Below, piece by piece: positions 51,363 to 60,251 of a stretch of DNA of 62,215 bases. The stretch comes from Flectobacillus sp. BAB-3569 (GTDB taxonomy: Bacteria; Bacteroidota; Bacteroidia; Cytophagales; Spirosomataceae), in contig NZ_NJFZ01000025.1 of NCBI RefSeq assembly GCF_002270355.1, positions 1-62,215 of the forward strand, read 5' to 3'. Positions within the stretch are counted from its first letter, which is position 1. The number at the start of each line of letters is the position of its first letter. The translations under genes were made by a program, and so were the position numbers. A model generated the notes under the pieces. The model ran no database searches, was not told the origin of the DNA, and saw only the letters and a list, made by a program, of their open reading frames with translations.

Positions 51363-52064
51363 ATGTTTAGTTATATGGAAAATTCATTACAACAAAAAGT
51401 ATATCAGGGTATTCTAGATGATATTTGCTGTTTGTCTAGTAGTGATTATCTGGATGGTATTTGTACCAAACCATTTGTTTTTGAAGATTATGTCTATGCT
51501 ACAGAGGGACATATAATGGTTCGTTTTAAAAAGACAAACCTTTCAAATTTCAATGATTTACCAGTAGCAGATATTGCTTTTAAAGTCATTCCATTATTTA
51601 GCAATAGGAATATTGACAAAACATATTCTATAGATGTCAAAAATTCTATCGATATGACAACTTTTAACTGGATTACAGAAGGCACTATTTGCCCTGAGTG
51701 TAATGGAAGTGGGTCTGTAGAGTATAAGTATACTGATAGAAAAAATCATAGTCATACCAAAGATGTTTTTTGTCCAGAGTGTGATTCTGAAGGCGAAATA
51801 TTTCTAGCTGATTCTCGCAGATATAAAGCATATCATAGTATTGAATACTGTATTATTTCATCGATTGGCTTTAATACTATTTACATCGGAATGATTACTC
51901 AGATTGCCGAAGCATTAGGAAAAAATACGTTTCATTTAGTTCATAAAACAGAACCAAATAAGGCTTGTGTTTTTACTGCTGGAGATGTAGAAATATTATT
52001 AATGCCTAAGCTTTTAGATACTGACCCTGATTTAGGAGATGTTGTACTATTCACTTTAGATTAA
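51363..52064 (+). CDS. Protein with DnaJ-type zinc motif, sliding-clamp-like ends
   Basis: 233 residues; MENSLQQKVY at 51375 is the alternative start. A central zinc-binding pair CPECNGSGSV (about 111-120) and CPECDSEGEI (about 138-147) resembles DnaJ zinc modules. On both sides FEDYVYATEGHIMVRFKK and FTAGDVEILLMPKLL are reminiscent of beta-clamp strands. It follows SSB, so a replication accessory factor is a fair guess. Confidence 0.55.
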   Translation: MFSYMENSLQQKVYQGILDDICCLSSSDYLDGICTKPFVFEDYVYATEGHIMVRFKKTNLSNFNDLPVADIAFKVIPLFSNRNIDKTYSIDVKNSIDMTTFNWITEGTICPECNGSGSVEYKYTDRKNHSHTKDVFCPECDSEGEIFLADSRRYKAYHSIEYCIISSIGFNTIYIGMITQIAEALGKNTFHLVHKTEPNKACVFTAGDVEILLMPKLLDTDPDLGDVVLFTLD

Positions 52065-52076
52065 ATACCTAGTTAT

Positions 52077-52322
52077 ATGGGACTTATTCAAGAAATAATC
52101 TACTATCCAAAAAAGGAGGATGAAGTAATAATAGTAGAACAAATATCGCCTGAAGATGCTCGTAAGCCTTATCAAATAGTTAACTTATGTATTGCTAGTT
52201 TTACAGATTTCCGAACTCCTCAAGAACTCATTGAGCTTGGAAATTGGCTTATTTCAGAAGGAAATAGAATCAAAAAAGAGTACACAAGTACTGGCAAAAA
52301 ACGCAAAGTAAAAGCTAAATGA
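52077..52322 (+). CDS. Hypothetical protein
   Basis: 81 residues, MGLIQEIIYYPKKEDEVIIVEQ. Acidic N-terminus, very basic end (TSTGKKRKVKAK). Overlaps the next gene by 4 bp. Confidence 0.5.
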   Translation: MGLIQEIIYYPKKEDEVIIVEQISPEDARKPYQIVNLCIASFTDFRTPQELIELGNWLISEGNRIKKEYTSTGKKRKVKAK

Positions 52323-52582
52323 GATGTCATTACATTCATGAAAAAGGCAAAAAAATATTTATAGCCTGTTGCTATGGTGCAATGTATGATGATAATGCCA
52401 AGAATTGTACTTGCGAATCTGAACATGGGTGGAAAGAGGTTGACTTTCAAAAAATTGAAGAGTACAAGAGCCAAATCAAAGAGTTGATTGATGCTAATAA
52501 ATCTCTTGAAAAGCAGAATATGCGATTGATTAGGCTCATCAATAATCTCAATAAAAGAGGTGCTAAGATAAAAATTTATTAA
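52319..52582 (+). CDS. Hypothetical cysteine-containing coiled-coil protein
   Basis: 87 residues. CHYIHEKGKKIFIACCYGAM followed by NCTCESEHGW suggests metal binding; the C-terminal half is a coiled coil (IEEYKSQIKELIDANKSLEK). Confidence 0.5.
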   Translation: MRCHYIHEKGKKIFIACCYGAMYDDNAKNCTCESEHGWKEVDFQKIEEYKSQIKELIDANKSLEKQNMRLIRLINNLNKRGAKIKIY

Positions 52583-52603
52583 CGCTAAATTTTACAAATT
52601 ATC

Positions 52604-53035
52604 ATGAAAAAATCTACCTCATATCTCAAAAAAATCTTAACTGATCGCTTTGAGTTTACTGACGATATTTTAGGAAAAACTATCAAAACGTTTTTTGGTA
52701 GCATAAACAACTGGCTATTGATTATCACTACTGATGACAAAATTCATGCTTTTAAAGCTGATGAAGATACTGGTGAAATATATGAACGTTCTTATGATTG
52801 CTTAGAGTTTTTAGCAAGGTTTATCATATTTCAATCTGAGATAAATTTTGCAAATAAGGGGTTAGAATATAAAGGGCAGTTTAGTTTATTTATTGACGAT
52901 TCTCAATTTGTTGAACTAATCAAACTCATCGAACAAGACCTATCAGAAAAATCACTTTCATACGAAGAAAAAGAGCGTAAACATGCCAAAGAGCTTCTTG
53001 CTAAGTATCCAGATTTGTTAGAAAGTGGGCATTAA
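52604..53035 (+). CDS. Hypothetical early protein
   Basis: 143 residues, MKKSTSYLKKILTDRFEFTD. Not recognised. Confidence 0.55.
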   Translation: MKKSTSYLKKILTDRFEFTDDILGKTIKTFFGSINNWLLIITTDDKIHAFKADEDTGEIYERSYDCLEFLARFIIFQSEINFANKGLEYKGQFSLFIDDSQFVELIKLIEQDLSEKSLSYEEKERKHAKELLAKYPDLLESGH

Positions 53036-53049
53036 TATATTTAAGAATA

Positions 53050-53277
53050 ATGCAAGAATCACAAATTTTCCTCAGCCCCATCACTACAAAGCTGTGGAAT
53101 AAAATCAGAGGGCATAACTCAAGGCATAAACGAAACCGTCTCAGAGAAGCTATCATGGCACATTTGGCGTGCTCGAAGGAAGAGTACTATGAGTACATGA
53201 ATGGCAGAAAGCTTCTCCACGAAGAGGATGCCAATTACATTCAAAATTTAATTGTTTCGTATCAATGCAGAGCGTAG
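53050..53277 (+). CDS. Hypothetical small protein
   Basis: 75 residues; a basic LWNKIRGHNSRHKRNRLREA followed by HLACSKEEYYEYMNGRKLL, possibly a small DNA-binding HTH. Overlaps the next gene by 13 bp. Confidence 0.5.
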   Translation: MQESQIFLSPITTKLWNKIRGHNSRHKRNRLREAIMAHLACSKEEYYEYMNGRKLLHEEDANYIQNLIVSYQCRA

Positions 53278-53531
53278 ACAAAAAAGCCGAAACAGCACTT
53301 GAGAAAGCATTACCACCTTGGCTTACCTCACTATTTGTGAAGGAAAAAAAGTATGTTTTTATCACTGACTTGGAAGCGTTTATTACAACTTTCAAGCAAA
53401 TAACTGGCTATGATTTGGAGATTGAGTATTGTCCAAATGCCCTGTATTTCTATCGATTCACAACAAAACCTAAAGAAAATAGTGAGCAAAGTAATTACAT
53501 TCTCGACCAGTTTCATGAAGAACCATCCTAA
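53265..53531 (+). CDS. Hypothetical small protein
   Basis: 88 residues (MQSVDKKAETALEKALPPWL). Not recognised; overlaps the next gene by 17 bp. Confidence 0.5.
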   Translation: MQSVDKKAETALEKALPPWLTSLFVKEKKYVFITDLEAFITTFKQITGYDLEIEYCPNALYFYRFTTKPKENSEQSNYILDQFHEEPS

Positions 53532-53958
53532 AGCAGGTGAGCCGACACATTTTGTCGAAAAAATCATTGCAGGAATGCTTCAAAACCCAGCAATGAAAAA
53601 CCATCAATCGCTTTGTGGCTACGATAACCTTGCTTTAATGGATTGCCATTTACCCAAAAGCACCACTATCAGGGCAGGAAAAAACTGGAGTGTTGGCGAT
53701 AAGTTTTCACCCCGTATCTGGTCAGGTCGTCCATACTGTTCACCACAGAAACAGATTTGTGACGATATCGAAATCAAAAGAGTGTATGATTTTAAATACA
53801 ACGGTTTTTTCTGGATCAATGGTAATATCGTAAGTACAAGCGAGCTTATCACAGTCGCCAATAACGATGGCTTGACCTTAGAGGACTTTTGGGCTTGGTT
53901 TAAAAAATCTCATTTCGAAGGTCAACTTTTGGTATGGGATGAAAGGATTTATTACTGA
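53515..53958 (+). CDS. ASCH/PUA-like phage protein
   Basis: 147 residues from MKNHPKAGEPTHFVEKI. STTIRAGKNWSVGDKFSPRIWSG followed by KRVYDFKYNGFFWIN and LTLEDFWAWF resembles the ASCH-like family common in phage early regions, thought to bind RNA or modified bases. The call is by remembered pattern. Confidence 0.6.
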   Translation: MKNHPKAGEPTHFVEKIIAGMLQNPAMKNHQSLCGYDNLALMDCHLPKSTTIRAGKNWSVGDKFSPRIWSGRPYCSPQKQICDDIEIKRVYDFKYNGFFWINGNIVSTSELITVANNDGLTLEDFWAWFKKSHFEGQLLVWDERIYY

Positions 53959-54245
53959 TGATTTTACAGCACTTTCTTCTGGAGTTATCTCATTATCAAA
54001 ATCCGATTGAAATAGCTCCCATCATTAAAATTTGCAGTGGAAAATCATCCGCTAAAAGGCAAGTTATGAAAAGGCGTATCTGGGAATTAGTTAAAAATAA
54101 TCCTCAATTCACCTACGAACGTACCTCCGAAATTTTCATCACTAAGGGCTTAAAATCAAAACAAAAGTTGCTTGATTTTTATCCAAGAGAACATGAAGGT
54201 ACTCAGCTAATAGGCTCTTACATTTCACATATAATCGTCAAATAA
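53958..54245 (+). CDS. Hypothetical protein
   Basis: 95 residues, MILQHFLLELSHYQNPIEIAP. A one-base TGATG overlap with the previous gene. Not recognised. Confidence 0.5.
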   Translation: MILQHFLLELSHYQNPIEIAPIIKICSGKSSAKRQVMKRRIWELVKNNPQFTYERTSEIFITKGLKSKQKLLDFYPREHEGTQLIGSYISHIIVK

Positions 54246-54247
54246 TC

Positions 54248-54370
54248 ATGAATTCACTCAAAAAACTTTTCGATGATAAGATTCAGATGCTCATCATTTT
54301 GATGTGCATCATGCTTGGTGTATCGCTTACACTTAAGTTATTACCTGACTTTATTCTTTTCCTAAAATGA
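54248..54370 (+). CDS. Very small membrane protein
   Basis: 40 residues: a charged start MNSLKKLFDDKIQ and one hydrophobic segment (MLIILMCIMLGVSLTLKLL). It fills an otherwise empty gap exactly and its TGA overlaps the next ATG (ATGA), which strongly supports translation. Confidence 0.65.
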   Translation: MNSLKKLFDDKIQMLIILMCIMLGVSLTLKLLPDFILFLK

Positions 54371-54636
54371 AAAAGGTCGAATACTTAAATCGTAGAATGA
54401 GGCTGAAAATTGTATCAGATGATTTTCTGACAATTTCTACACTCGAATACCGAGTGGGCAGCTTCTTAGGCATTGGCATTTGGCGCAGAGTTGGCGACCG
54501 TGTCGAATTAGGTAGCAATGTACAGCTTCAGCAGATTGTGTTATCGATCCAATTTACTCGAAGAAAAAACAAGTTAGAAAGAAGAGCATCTCTTACCCAA
54601 ATAGCCGAAAAACTATGCAAGACAGCTACCCCATAA
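54367..54636 (+). CDS. Hypothetical protein
   Basis: 89 residues (MKKVEYLNRRMRLKIVSDDF), basic and beta-rich. Overlaps both neighbours. Confidence 0.5.
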   Translation: MKKVEYLNRRMRLKIVSDDFLTISTLEYRVGSFLGIGIWRRVGDRVELGSNVQLQQIVLSIQFTRRKNKLERRASLTQIAEKLCKTATP

Positions 54637-54809
54637 AGCTATACGCTTACGATAAACTTGGGAAAGGTTATCAGCTTGATAAGGTCATAGAGGATGCTTA
54701 TCAGTCATTCGACGGGTCATTTTCAAGACTCGAAATCAGAAAAACAGTAAAAGAGGTTCATGAATCTATGAACCAACAAAACGGAAAGTATGAAAGAGTC
54801 AGAGGTTAA
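54615..54809 (+). CDS. Hypothetical small protein
   Basis: 64 residues, MQDSYPIKLYAYDKLGKGYQ. Overlaps the methylase gene by 20 bp. Confidence 0.5.
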   Translation: MQDSYPIKLYAYDKLGKGYQLDKVIEDAYQSFDGSFSRLEIRKTVKEVHESMNQQNGKYERVRG

Positions 54810-56409
54810 ATTTATAATAGTCGACTTGTTTTGCGGAGCTGGTGGTACTACTACTGGCTTCGATATGGCAAATGATGCCAAAGGCAACAAAATCGCAAAA
54901 GTTATAGCCTGTGTCAATCACGATGCTTTTGCCATAAAAAGCCACTGGCAAAATCACCCCGATGTGGTGCATTTTGAAGAGGATATCTTGGTACTTGACC
55001 TTACCAAACTCATTAAGGTAGTGCAGGAAGCCAAAAAACGATATCCCAATGCAAAGCTTGTTTTGTGGGCATCGTTGGAGTGCACCAACTTTTCAAATGC
55101 CAAAGGAGGCCAGCCCCGGGATGCCGACAGCCGCACACTTGCTTGGGGTCTTATCAGATACCTTCAGGCTATTGCATTTGATTATGTGATGATTGAAAAC
55201 GTGTCAGAGTTCCAAGATTGGGGTCCATTAGATGCTAATAACAAACCTATCAAGGAGCTAAAAGGAATTGATTTCCAAAAATGGTGCTCGGTTGTAGACT
55301 CTATGGGATTCTATAACCAATGGACAAAGCTCAATTCGGCTGATTTTGGGGCTTCTACTTCACGTAAGCGATTATTTGGGTGTTTTGCTAGGTTTGGGAT
55401 GCCTATTGTTTTTCCAGAGCCAACACACGCCAAAAAAAGCCCAAACCTCAAGCCTTGGAATGCCGTAAAGCATTGTTTAGACTTTGAAGACGAAGGTAAG
55501 TCTATTTTCCAACGTGAAAAACCCCTTGTGGATTCATCCCTTGAGCGAATCTTGGCAGGACTTAAGAAGCATATCATCGCTGGGGATTCAAGCTTCATAT
55601 TGAAGTACAATTCTATGAATAAAGCAGGGAAGCATAAACCTCCTTCTATCCACGAACCATGCCATACTATTGCTTGTCAAGGTAGATTAGGCTTAGTACA
55701 AGCTTCTTTTATAGCCCAGTATTATAGTGGTAAGCCAGAAGGTAAGGTAAAATGCAGCTCTGAGCCGATAGGTGCCATTACAACAGTCGACCACCATTCG
55801 CTTTGCAATGTATTCATGTTCAAGTATCACGGCAACGAAAAAGGTGCTATGTCTATCGAACAACCTTGCAGCACTATTACTACAAAGGATCGGTTGGCGA
55901 AAGTACAGGTACAACACTGGTTAGACAAGTCCTATTCAGGACCCGAAAACCACCAAAGTGTTGAAGCTCCTGCAGGTACTATCATGACGGTGGATAAACA
56001 TCAGCTGGCCTCAGCATTTTTGATTAATCCATCGCACGGAGGGCATTCGCATAATATCGAAAAGCCTTGTCCTGTAATCATAGCCCGACAAGACAAAGCA
56101 CCGCTCTATCTTATCACGGCCGTGTATGGTGAGTTTGCAATACCCATCTACGACGATGACTCGGAGGTGATGATATCCATCAAACAACTCATGGCACAGT
56201 ACGGCATAGTCGACATCAAGACTCGGATGCTCAAGGTACAAGAGCTCAAGATTATCCAAGGCTTCCCTGCGGACTATGTACTACACGGCAACCAAAGCAA
56301 GCAAAAGAAATTCATTGGCAATTCGGTTGTGCCGATTGTCGTAAAAGTTTGGATTGAGGCTATCCATCAAGAATTAATACAAACCCAAAAAGCTAAAAAG
56401 GCAGCATAA
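54790..56409 (+). CDS. dcm: DNA cytosine-C5 methyltransferase
   Basis: 539 residues. Motif I DLFCGAGGTTTGF (12-24), motif IV region with the catalytic Cys98 in ASLECTNFSNAKGG (the usual PCQ is changed to ECT), motif VI ENV (136-138), a variable target-recognition region (about 270-430) and a C-terminal motif X with FIGNSVVPIVVKVWIEAI. It methylates cytosine in a DNA sequence set by the recognition domain. No restriction enzyme lies near, so it is protective or regulatory. Four similar stretches in the recognition region (HEPCHTIACQGRLG, SEPIGAITTVD, EQPCSTITTKDRL, EAPAGTIMTVDK) mark an internal repeat. Confidence 0.92.
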   Translation: MKESEVKFIIVDLFCGAGGTTTGFDMANDAKGNKIAKVIACVNHDAFAIKSHWQNHPDVVHFEEDILVLDLTKLIKVVQEAKKRYPNAKLVLWASLECTNFSNAKGGQPRDADSRTLAWGLIRYLQAIAFDYVMIENVSEFQDWGPLDANNKPIKELKGIDFQKWCSVVDSMGFYNQWTKLNSADFGASTSRKRLFGCFARFGMPIVFPEPTHAKKSPNLKPWNAVKHCLDFEDEGKSIFQREKPLVDSSLERILAGLKKHIIAGDSSFILKYNSMNKAGKHKPPSIHEPCHTIACQGRLGLVQASFIAQYYSGKPEGKVKCSSEPIGAITTVDHHSLCNVFMFKYHGNEKGAMSIEQPCSTITTKDRLAKVQVQHWLDKSYSGPENHQSVEAPAGTIMTVDKHQLASAFLINPSHGGHSHNIEKPCPVIIARQDKAPLYLITAVYGEFAIPIYDDDSEVMISIKQLMAQYGIVDIKTRMLKVQELKIIQGFPADYVLHGNQSKQKKFIGNSVVPIVVKVWIEAIHQELIQTQKAKKAA

Positions 56410-56424
56410 AGCCTTATTTGTAAA

Positions 56425-56622
56425 ATGACAAATACAGAAAAGCATATTGATTTTATTTTAAAAGATTTAAAATCAAGAGGTGAAATTAGAGTTTCTAAAA
56501 TTACATTTTTTGGAGCTATTTACTCATGTAAAGTAAAGCAAGAAGGTTCTAAAAGAGCTAAAACCGTCACTTACTCGGGAGCTGAAAATGTACTAAAAGG
56601 ATATAGACCTATTAAAATTTAG
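56425..56622 (+). CDS. Hypothetical basic protein
   Basis: 65 residues (MTNTEKHIDFILKDLKSRGEI), not recognised. Confidence 0.5.
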   Translation: MTNTEKHIDFILKDLKSRGEIRVSKITFFGAIYSCKVKQEGSKRAKTVTYSGAENVLKGYRPIKI

Positions 56623-56704
56623 CTTATTTATATTGATTTAGCATTCTGAAGTTTTCTAGTCTAATCATACATTTTTTTCTAAAAATCATTTTAGATAAGT
56701 ATTT

Positions 56705-56914
56705 ATGACAACTATCTCAGCAACAAAAATTCAAAGAGGAATGATATTAGAAAACCCTCATAAATCTAAAGGATATATTCATAAAGGTTTACATTTTGTA
56801 CCAAGCCTTAGAGTAATTAAAATAACTAAAAATAGAATAATACTTCATGATTTCTCTTCTATACCTAAAATTGATGAGAATGGTAAAGAAATCATTTATT
56901 CTATTTCTGAGTGA
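56705..56914 (+). CDS. Hypothetical protein
   Basis: 69 residues with a small beta-barrel look (ISATKIQRGMILENPHKSKG, then LRVIKITKNRIILHDFSS). Not recognised. Confidence 0.5.
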   Translation: MTTISATKIQRGMILENPHKSKGYIHKGLHFVPSLRVIKITKNRIILHDFSSIPKIDENGKEIIYSISE

Positions 56915-57234
56915 TTTTTTACCTTTCAAAATTTCAATATGATAAAACTTTTGAAAATATGGCAAAAATATTTTTATCTAAAAGGGAAATTAAACTAAGA
57001 AAATGGCTTAATGATAAAATTGAAAAGGCTCAACAAGCCAAAGAGCCTATGTTTATGGGAATACCTGACAAATGGTTTGAGCATGAATTACACTGTTGTA
57101 ATAAAGGTCATATAAATACAAGATACTTAATTACAGATAGTGGAGCAAGATGTTTGCAATGTGGGGAACCTAGCCATATTTTCCCAAATAATACTTCTGA
57201 GAGTGATTTTAAAAAAATGCTTTCTGAATTATAA
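56911..57234 (+). CDS. Hypothetical zinc-binding protein
   Basis: 107 residues from a GTG overlapping the previous stop; ATG at 56959 (MAKIFLSKREIKL) is an alternative. HELHCCNKGHINTRYL followed by GARCLQCGEPSHIF gives a Cys/His set that could hold one zinc. Confidence 0.55.
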   Translation: MIFYLSKFQYDKTFENMAKIFLSKREIKLRKWLNDKIEKAQQAKEPMFMGIPDKWFEHELHCCNKGHINTRYLITDSGARCLQCGEPSHIFPNNTSESDFKKMLSEL

Positions 57235-57278
57235 TCCAACCTTGAATTTTTATCCCTAAAAAAATCAATGAATATGGT

Positions 57279-58061
57279 ATGATACTAACTAGACTTGGGA
57301 ACAAACGTAGAATGAAAGACGAGTTAGCTAAATATTTTCCGAAACATAGAATGAGGATTGAGCTATTTTTTGGTGCTGGAGGAAGTTTTTTTTATCTGCC
57401 AGAGCCGAAATATGCGATAGTAAATGACCTTGACGATGATGTAACCAATTTGTATTTGACAATTCAATCTAATCTTGAATTGCTTCGCCATCAAATTGAA
57501 ATAGTTCCGATATCTGAAAGCCTCATAAAACATTGGAAACAAAATAGGGAAACAGACCCCATAAAGAAAGCTGTTCGTTTTTTGTTCCTTTCAAATTTTA
57601 CCTATCTAGGAAAAGGGAACACACTTCGTGCTGGACTAGACAATTCAAAAGATTCAATCTTACAAAATCTAGACGCAACATTCAAAAAGTTGCAAAATGT
57701 AAAAATTATGAGTCGTGATTTTAGAGATGTCATTCCAGCTATTTCATTTACCAAGGGGCTCAATGATAAAGAGCATTGCTTTGTTTATCTCGATCCTGTC
57801 TATTTAGATACTGAAAACTATTACAAAGTACCCAACTGGACAAAAAATGATACCATTGATTGCTTAGACATTATGGTTTCATGTGGCATTAAATCCGCTA
57901 TGTCTGAGTTTAATCATCCATTTGTAGTAGCTGAAGCCTTAAAGAGAGGATTAAATATCATCGAATTAAAAGAACGAGCAAATATCAAAAAAAGAAGGCT
58001 TGAGATTCTGATTACAAATTACGAAAACTTACAGCCCAGTCTTGATTTTAACTCCACTTAA
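57279..58061 (+). CDS. DNA adenine methyltransferase, D12 class, divergent
   Basis: 260 residues. LGNKRRM (6-12), FFGAGGSFFYLP (30-41) and YLDPVYLDTENYY near 172. The catalytic motif is DPVY instead of DPPY, and the GxK start is changed, so activity may be altered. Second D12 enzyme of this genome, only distantly similar to the one at 8906. ATG and TAG bounds fit the family length. Confidence 0.85.
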   Translation: MILTRLGNKRRMKDELAKYFPKHRMRIELFFGAGGSFFYLPEPKYAIVNDLDDDVTNLYLTIQSNLELLRHQIEIVPISESLIKHWKQNRETDPIKKAVRFLFLSNFTYLGKGNTLRAGLDNSKDSILQNLDATFKKLQNVKIMSRDFRDVIPAISFTKGLNDKEHCFVYLDPVYLDTENYYKVPNWTKNDTIDCLDIMVSCGIKSAMSEFNHPFVVAEALKRGLNIIELKERANIKKRRLEILITNYENLQPSLDFNST

Positions 58062-58063
58062 TT

Positions 58064-58618
58064 ATGGCAGATTTAGGATTTTTTCAAAATAACTTCGATG
58101 CTGTTCCTCAAGAGATTACAAATTCTTGTATGGGATGTGTATTTGGCGACATAAGGGGTTTATGTCATGCTTTAACTTTTAAAAGTTGGACTGATTTAGA
58201 ATGTATGAAAAGACCTGTGATTTACAAATTAAATTTAAAAATGTCTATGCATGCAATGCCCAAACCAAAACCAGTAGAATATATTCAATTTACTGGCATT
58301 AACTATGAACAGTGTAAAAACTTCATTGGTGACGAGTATCAAAAAAATCTCAATATTTTTAATATCATTGATAAATATGGGCATACAGTTGAGATTAATA
58401 CCAAGGATATCATCATTAAGGATTCAAAAGGTCTTATAAAAGTTTCACCTAAAGATTTCAGTAAAGAGTATGAGATTATCCAACCATCTGTTGTCAAGAA
58501 TGCTTATAAGTTTGTTCAAAAATATAGTACCAATATAGAATTTATGGGAAGACCTGAATATGAGCAATGTAAAACGATTATTGATAATTGGATGAAAAAA
58601 TCAGAAATCCTGACATGA
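58064..58618 (+). CDS. Hypothetical protein
   Basis: 184 residues. The start is cysteine-containing (NSCMGCVFGDIRGLCHAL); IQFTGINYEQCKNFIGDEYQ later recurs in weaker form as NIEFMGRPEYEQCKTIIDNW, so the C-terminal half has an internal repeat. Not recognised. Confidence 0.55.
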   Translation: MADLGFFQNNFDAVPQEITNSCMGCVFGDIRGLCHALTFKSWTDLECMKRPVIYKLNLKMSMHAMPKPKPVEYIQFTGINYEQCKNFIGDEYQKNLNIFNIIDKYGHTVEINTKDIIIKDSKGLIKVSPKDFSKEYEIIQPSVVKNAYKFVQKYSTNIEFMGRPEYEQCKTIIDNWMKKSEILT

Positions 58619-58685
58619 GTGTACTCCGAAGTATTTACCACTACAAAAGGCTTTCTAATACTCCTCAGAAAGCCTTTATCAAAAA

Positions 58686-59012
58686 ATGGTTTGGATTACT
58701 GGTCAAAACCAATCTGTTGAGTTTGAAGAAATCCTCCGAGGCTTTACCGTAGCAGATTACCAACGAGAATTCCCCAAGATGCCTTCTTCAATCTATTACA
58801 ATATCAACCGAATCCGAGAATGGTTTTTCCAAAACGACCTTTATGGGTTTTTGGCATGTCTGTACTTTGAAAAACTCGAGCAAAAAGATTCATACCATGT
58901 TCGCTTTGTGTACGAGGAAACAACCTCGAAACTTATCACCAGACTTTCAAATTTTTCCCATAACATTTATCAACAAGAAATCAAATGCACGCAGACTTAC
59001 AAGGAAGCTTAG
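58686..59012 (+). CDS. Hypothetical protein
   Basis: 108 residues (MVWITGQNQSVEFEEILRGF). Overlaps the next gene by 28 bp. Not recognised. Confidence 0.5.
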   Translation: MVWITGQNQSVEFEEILRGFTVADYQREFPKMPSSIYYNINRIREWFFQNDLYGFLACLYFEKLEQKDSYHVRFVYEETTSKLITRLSNFSHNIYQQEIKCTQTYKEA

Positions 59013-59197
59013 AGCAAGTTCACAAAACATGGTGGTTTTGGGAACACCGTGGAAAAGCATTAAGCAAAGACCAAGTTATTAAAATTCTTAGTTATGGTTT
59101 GGATAAAGGCTATAAGTATTCAGACCAATTTTCTAATGAAGAAGTAGATGAGATACTTGGATGGACTAAAGAAAATGAAAAATGGGATTTAGCATGA
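58985..59197 (+). CDS. Hypothetical small protein
   Basis: 70 residues (MHADLQGSLEQVHKTWWFWE). Acidic, overlaps both neighbours. Confidence 0.5.
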   Translation: MHADLQGSLEQVHKTWWFWEHRGKALSKDQVIKILSYGLDKGYKYSDQFSNEEVDEILGWTKENEKWDLA

Positions 59198-59594
59198 GGA
59201 CCTATAAAGAAGCTGTTGACATTATGGTCGACTGGTGGGTTGAGAAATCTTTCAAAACCCCACTAAATCAAAACAATGGAGATAATTCGGATGATGGATG
59301 GTTGGCTCTCCTTTTAATGAGTGATTTTTCAAGAAAAGTTCAACAAAAATTGATGAATTTAAAATTCAAAAGTTTAAAGGCAAGCTCACGGAGATTTTAC
59401 TAGATGGAGAAGGCAAAGGAAGGCACTATAATGATTTGAATGTTGATTATCATCCGAATGAAAAATTACAAATAGCATGCAGATATGCCGAAATAGACCC
59501 AATTTGTTTGCCTTGTAATACCTTCACTTTCATCAACAATGAAAATGAAATAGAAGGTCGCTATCAATACGGTGGTGATTGGTTCAAAATATAA
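59182..59594 (+). pseudogene. Hypothetical gene with apparent -1 frameshift
   Basis: The first frame (59182-59403) reads MRTYKEAVDIMVDWWVEKSF (from 59194) up to LMSDFSRKVQQK. At CAACAAAAATTG (about 59340-59351) a -1 shift joins it to IDEFKIQKFKGKLTEILLDG and on through QIACRYAEIDPICLPCNTFT to WFKI, stop at 59594. Both halves read as one protein of about 133 residues, whereas the zero frame continues as meaningless SSRRFY. Indel in an A5 run, sequencing error, or programmed slippage. Confidence 0.65.
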
Positions 59595-59608
59595 ACTTGC
59601 AATACCAC

Positions 59609-60103
59609 ATGAAAACAATTTTTGTAATTGGTACAGGATCTGGTGGAACTTTATATGCTTCTTATGAAATAGGAACTTTATTATTGGATTCTTTAGGTAT
59701 AGAAGCAGCTAAGGTACATATCGAAGATTTGCCAGTAGCTAGTGCAAAATTATTAGAGCCAGCGTTGTTTGATACTACCAATGAGGATAAAGCTAAATGG
59801 AAACAAATGTTGCAGGATTTAGAAAAGCATTATCCTGATATCGGAGATATAGCCTTCATAAAAGAGTCAAATGATTGGATAGAATATGATTCTAACGAAG
59901 GCACAAGTTATTACATCCCTCAAAAGAACTACTGTTTAAAAAAGCAAAAATCCAATGGCTATATTCCAAAGAACAACTACCGTAGAAGCGCACAGCATCG
60001 ACGAACTCCTAAACATAGCCCGTTCACAGGCCGACACAGTATATCTGAAAGAAGACCCCGTAAAATTCCGATACAAAGGTTACAAAATAATTCGTGTACT
60101 TGA
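59609..60103 (+). CDS. Hypothetical protein
   Basis: 164 residues from MKTIFVIGTGSGGTLYASYE. The N-terminal 115 residues look genuine; the last 50 (NNYRRSAQHRRTPKHSPFTG) are read out of frame over the next gene and are probably not native. An indel near 59930 (TTTAAAAAAG) may have removed the original stop. Confidence 0.55.
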   Translation: MKTIFVIGTGSGGTLYASYEIGTLLLDSLGIEAAKVHIEDLPVASAKLLEPALFDTTNEDKAKWKQMLQDLEKHYPDIGDIAFIKESNDWIEYDSNEGTSYYIPQKNYCLKKQKSNGYIPKNNYRRSAQHRRTPKHSPFTGRHSISERRPRKIPIQRLQNNSCT

Positions 60104-60251
60104 GAAAACCTTCCTAGTAGAGCTTCAAAGCGAACCAAAAAGAAATTTAGTTCTTCGTGATGATGAACTACTAATTACCTCAAACAAAGGAGAAATTTGG
60201 AAGTCAGATCCAGAAACTTTCTATAAAAATTATCAGGAAATAACGGTATGA
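59955..60251 (+). CDS. Hypothetical protein
   Basis: 98 residues (MAIFQRTTTVEAHSIDELLN), regular alpha/beta composition. Overlaps the upstream frame by 149 bp, where this frame is the convincing one. 4-bp overlap with the next gene. Confidence 0.55.
   Translation: MAIFQRTTTVEAHSIDELLNIARSQADTVYLKEDPVKFRYKGYKIIRVLEKTFLVELQSEPKRNLVLRDDELLITSNKGEIWKSDPETFYKNYQEITV

Noticed and set aside
54790-58061. Restriction-modification system
   Set aside because: Methylases are present but no restriction endonuclease or specificity subunit was recognised beside them.
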